Of a stretch of 32,247 bases of DNA, positions 30,360 to 32,247 are shown piece after piece. The notes beneath the pieces are model-generated. The model ran no database searches. It worked only from the letters and a program-made list of their open reading frames with translations, and was not told where the DNA came from. The position numbers and the translations under genes were made by a program. Position 1 is the first letter of the stretch. Each line of letters opens with the position of its first letter. This DNA comes from Glycomyces dulcitolivorans (lineage in GTDB: Bacteria; Actinomycetota; Actinomycetes; Mycobacteriales; Micromonosporaceae): the NCBI RefSeq assembly GCF_003265355.1, contig NZ_QFRW01000311.1, positions 1 through 32,247 on the forward strand, in the 5' to 3' direction.

Positions 30360-30519
30360 ATGGCGGGACCTACTCGCGGGGGAGCCGCTCGCGGGCGCCC
30401 GGAAGCGATGAGGTGAGATAGCAACGCGGTGGCCGGCCGACCGGACCTGCGCGCTTGCGGGAGTGCGCGGAACCGGCAGACCGGCCGCCGTTCCTGTGCG
30501 CGCGGAACGGAACCGAGTG

Positions 30520-30535
30520 GCGAAAACGCTTTCGC
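30520..30535 (+). promoter_or_regulatory. LacI-type palindromic operator candidate
   Basis: GCGAAAACGCTTTCGC is a palindrome around a central CG with one mismatch, the form used by LacI/GalR-family repressors. It lies 17 nt upstream of the ATG at 30553 and just before a CACAAT -10 candidate (30541-30546, 6 nt before the ATG). A bound repressor would block that promoter. No LacI-family gene is in the window. Confidence 0.45.
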
Positions 30536-30552
30536 GCCTGCACAATCTCCCC

Positions 30553-31365
30553 ATGAACGAATTCGAGCTGGAAGCCGAGATCGCGGCCTACTACGAGCAG
30601 GGCGGCGAGCGGGAGCGCCTGAGCCGCAACGCCCGCGGCCGCCTGGAGTTCGCCCGCATGCAGGACCTGCTGCGGCGCCTCCTGCCCGGCGAGGGCCTGG
30701 ACGTCCTCGACGTCGGCGGCGCGACCGGCGTGCACGCCTCCTGGCTCGCCGCCGACGGCCACAAGGTGACCCTCGTCGACCCCGTCCCGAGCCAGGTCGC
30801 GGTCGCCGCCGGACTCCCCGGCGTCGACGCGCTCGTCGGCGACGCCCGCGACCTCCCTTGCGGGGACGCCGCTTTCGACGCCGTGCTCCTCATGGGCCCG
30901 CTCTACCACCTGACCGACCGCGAGCACCGCGTCCAGGCGGTCGCCGAGGCGCGGCGGTGCGCGCGCCCGGGCGGGATCGTCGCGGCCGCGACCATCAACC
31001 GCACCGCGGGCTGGTGCGACTACCTGCTGTTCCAGGCGGGCGGCAGGGACAAGGGCATCGGCCCCGAAGCGAGCCTGCGCGTCATGCGCGAAGGCGTGCT
31101 GCGGTATTCGGACCAGGACATCTTCACCACCGCCTATCTGTCGCACCCCGGCGAGGTCGCCTCCGAGTTCGAGGATGCGGGCCTCGCCGCTCCCGACCAG
31201 TACGCGGTGCAGGGGTTCCCCGGGTACATTCCCGAACTCGAAGGCCTCGTCGACAACGAAGAGGTCCGCGAGCACCTCATGGAGGGCCTGCGGATCATCG
31301 AGCGCGAACCGTCCCTGCTCGGCGCCTCGAACCATCTGCTCACGGTCGCCGTCGTCCCCGAGTAG
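30553..31365 (+). CDS. Class I SAM-dependent methyltransferase
   Basis: This 270-residue Rossmann-fold methyltransferase shows motif I VLDVGGATG (51-59), then the acidic VTLVDP after the second strand, and a post-motif GDARDLPCGDAAFDAVLLMGPLYHLTDREHR (about 97-127) of the small-molecule methyltransferase type. The C-terminal part has no recognised substrate domain. There is no Shine-Dalgarno sequence before the ATG; a CACAAT box ends 6 nt before it, so the mRNA may be leaderless. A LacI-type palindrome is close upstream. A perfect 12-bp inverted repeat follows the stop. The substrate is unknown. Confidence 0.82.
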   Translation: MNEFELEAEIAAYYEQGGERERLSRNARGRLEFARMQDLLRRLLPGEGLDVLDVGGATGVHASWLAADGHKVTLVDPVPSQVAVAAGLPGVDALVGDARDLPCGDAAFDAVLLMGPLYHLTDREHRVQAVAEARRCARPGGIVAAATINRTAGWCDYLLFQAGGRDKGIGPEASLRVMREGVLRYSDQDIFTTAYLSHPGEVASEFEDAGLAAPDQYAVQGFPGYIPELEGLVDNEEVREHLMEGLRIIEREPSLLGASNHLLTVAVVPE

Positions 31366-31367
31366 CC

Positions 31368-31392
31368 GCGGGGCGCCCGCCGGGCGCCCCGC
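31368..31392 (+). terminator. GC-rich terminator hairpin after the methyltransferase
   Basis: Perfect 12-nt arms (GCGGGGCGCCCG at 31368-31379, CGGGCGCCCCGC at 31381-31392) form a very stable hairpin 2 nt after the stop. It has no T-tract, as is common for actinobacterial terminators. Confidence 0.6.
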
Positions 31393-31447
31393 CACCGGTT
31401 GAGACGGTTCACGCGGCCGACATCCGGCGGCGCTAGGGTTCTCTGCC

Positions 31448-32026
31448 ATGTGGAACCGCAGCTTTCTCATCCTCCACGGCGTGGAGAACCGCAGGCCCGC
31501 AGGGCACTGGCAGCACGAACTCGCCCTCGCCCTGCGCGGGCGCGGCGAGCAGGTGTTCTACCCGCAGCTGCCGGACACCGACCGGCCCTCGCTCGAATCC
31601 TGGACCGAGGCGATCCTCGCCGAGCTCGCGCTCATGCGCGGCGAGAAGGTCGTCGTCTGCCACAGTCTCGCCTCCACCGCCTGGCTCCACGTCGCGGCCG
31701 CCGCCCCGGCCGCCGCCGACCGCCTGCTCCTGGTCAGCCCGCCCGGGCCGGCCGCCTTCGACTGGGACGTCATCGCCGGGTTCGACCCCAGCGGCCTCGA
31801 CTTCGGCGACTTGAAGCTCTCGGACCGGACCCCGCGCCTGGCCTGCTCCGACGACGACCCGTACTGCGTCGAGGGCGCCGCCGAGGTCTACGGCCGCCCG
31901 CTCGGCTGCGACGTCGACGTCGTCCCCGGCGCCGGCCACATCTCGCTCGACGACGGCTACGGGACCTGGCCCTCCGCGCTCGCCTGGTGCCTCGATCCCG
32001 CGGAGCGGTTGGCGCCCAACCGCTGA
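31448..32026 (+). CDS. RBBP9/YdeN-type alpha/beta hydrolase
   Basis: The 192-residue protein is a compact serine hydrolase of the RBBP9/YdeN family: ILHGVENRRPAGHWQHEL at the front, the nucleophile S73 in CHSLAS, the acid D137 in ACSDDDPYC, and H164 in GAGHIS. The spacing of this triad and the length fit the family exactly. Bacterial members have no settled substrate; weak esterase activity is usual. A TAGGGT box ends 8 nt before the ATG (31434-31439), so the transcript is near-leaderless. It lies after a strong terminator, so it is its own unit. Confidence 0.85.
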   Translation: MWNRSFLILHGVENRRPAGHWQHELALALRGRGEQVFYPQLPDTDRPSLESWTEAILAELALMRGEKVVVCHSLASTAWLHVAAAAPAAADRLLLVSPPGPAAFDWDVIAGFDPSGLDFGDLKLSDRTPRLACSDDDPYCVEGAAEVYGRPLGCDVDVVPGAGHISLDDGYGTWPSALAWCLDPAERLAPNR

Positions 32027-32142
32027 GGTTCCCGCCGGGTCGCGTTCGGGGGCTTCCCAACCCGCTGCGGCGGTGCCAGACTGAACAGGCCCTCAGGGCC
32101 ATGAATGCACAGTCTCGGGACGCGAGCGCACAGGGAGGCGCC

Positions 32143-32247
32143 ATGCGATGGGTCCGGATCGCCGTCATCGGCGCGTTCCTGCTGGCCGCCGCGACCGCCG
32201 CTGTGGCCGGCAGCCTCGCCGGCCGCGACGCCGCGCCCGAGGCCGCC
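32143..32247 (+). CDS. Exported or membrane protein, 3' end cut off
   Basis: The frame opens at an ATG preceded by AGGGAGG (32132-32138) and stays open to the window end (35 codons). The visible part, a short Arg-containing start (MRWVRIAV) and a hydrophobic stretch AFLLAAATAAVAGSLAG, is a signal peptide or membrane anchor. The family cannot be told from 35 residues. Confidence 0.6.
   Translation, partial: MRWVRIAVIGAFLLAAATAAVAGSLAGRDAAPEAA

Noticed and set aside
1-32247. CRISPR arrays, insertion sequences, rRNA genes.
   Set aside because: No regularly spaced repeats, transposase domains or rRNA-like sequence were seen on reading both strands.

Overview
The window is high-GC DNA from an actinomycete. 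The evidence is GC-rich third positions, frequent GTG/TTG starts, many genes with a TANNNT -10 box 6-8 nt before the start codon (leaderless transcripts), a DtxR/IdeR-type iron box, a PhoP-type PHO box, and an Rv3235-like gene. A member of the Glycomycetales or Micromonosporales would fit, but the genus cannot be settled from this sequence alone.

Layout. 1-5693 is the conserved actinobacterial block: PemK/MazF-like (partial), rsmE, hinT-like, phoH, ybeY, CNNM/CorC-like, a degenerate cytidine-deaminase-like gene, and era. From phoH to era the genes overlap or nearly touch, as in one operon for ribosome and RNA quality control. 5775-5851 is an initiator tRNA with an unusual anticodon stem, followed by a UUCG-capped terminator. 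5988-10905 is an accessory cassette: a membrane-anchored SMODS-associated-type NUDIX protein, a phosphotransferase-fold kinase fused to an HKD-less PLD-like domain, a radical SAM enzyme with extra cysteines, and an HD phosphohydrolase. The last three are translationally coupled. This is the best candidate here for an undescribed nucleotide-centred conflict or signalling system. A TRM11-like methyltransferase (11001-12038) and an Rv3235-like gene follow.

12692-17965 (minus strand) holds a secreted beta-propeller phytase behind a PHO box, and an iron-siderophore ABC importer (ATPase, lipoprotein, fused double permease) under an iron box that covers a leaderless promoter. 18239-21465 holds an excisionase-like HTH protein, a stand-alone Smr protein with a CDF metal transporter, and an MFS exporter.

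21440-32247 is a series of small accessory units: a Pr6Pr membrane protein, an AraC regulator divergent from a DUF6069 membrane protein, a secreted GH19 chitinase with a CBM, DUF2071 with a VOC protein, a membrane-anchored protein coupled to a PrsW protease, a secreted hypothetical protein, a YqeB-like protein, a LysE exporter, a class I methyltransferase behind a LacI-type palindrome, an RBBP9-type hydrolase, and the start of an exported protein cut by the window end. No transposase, integrase, CRISPR array or rRNA gene was seen.
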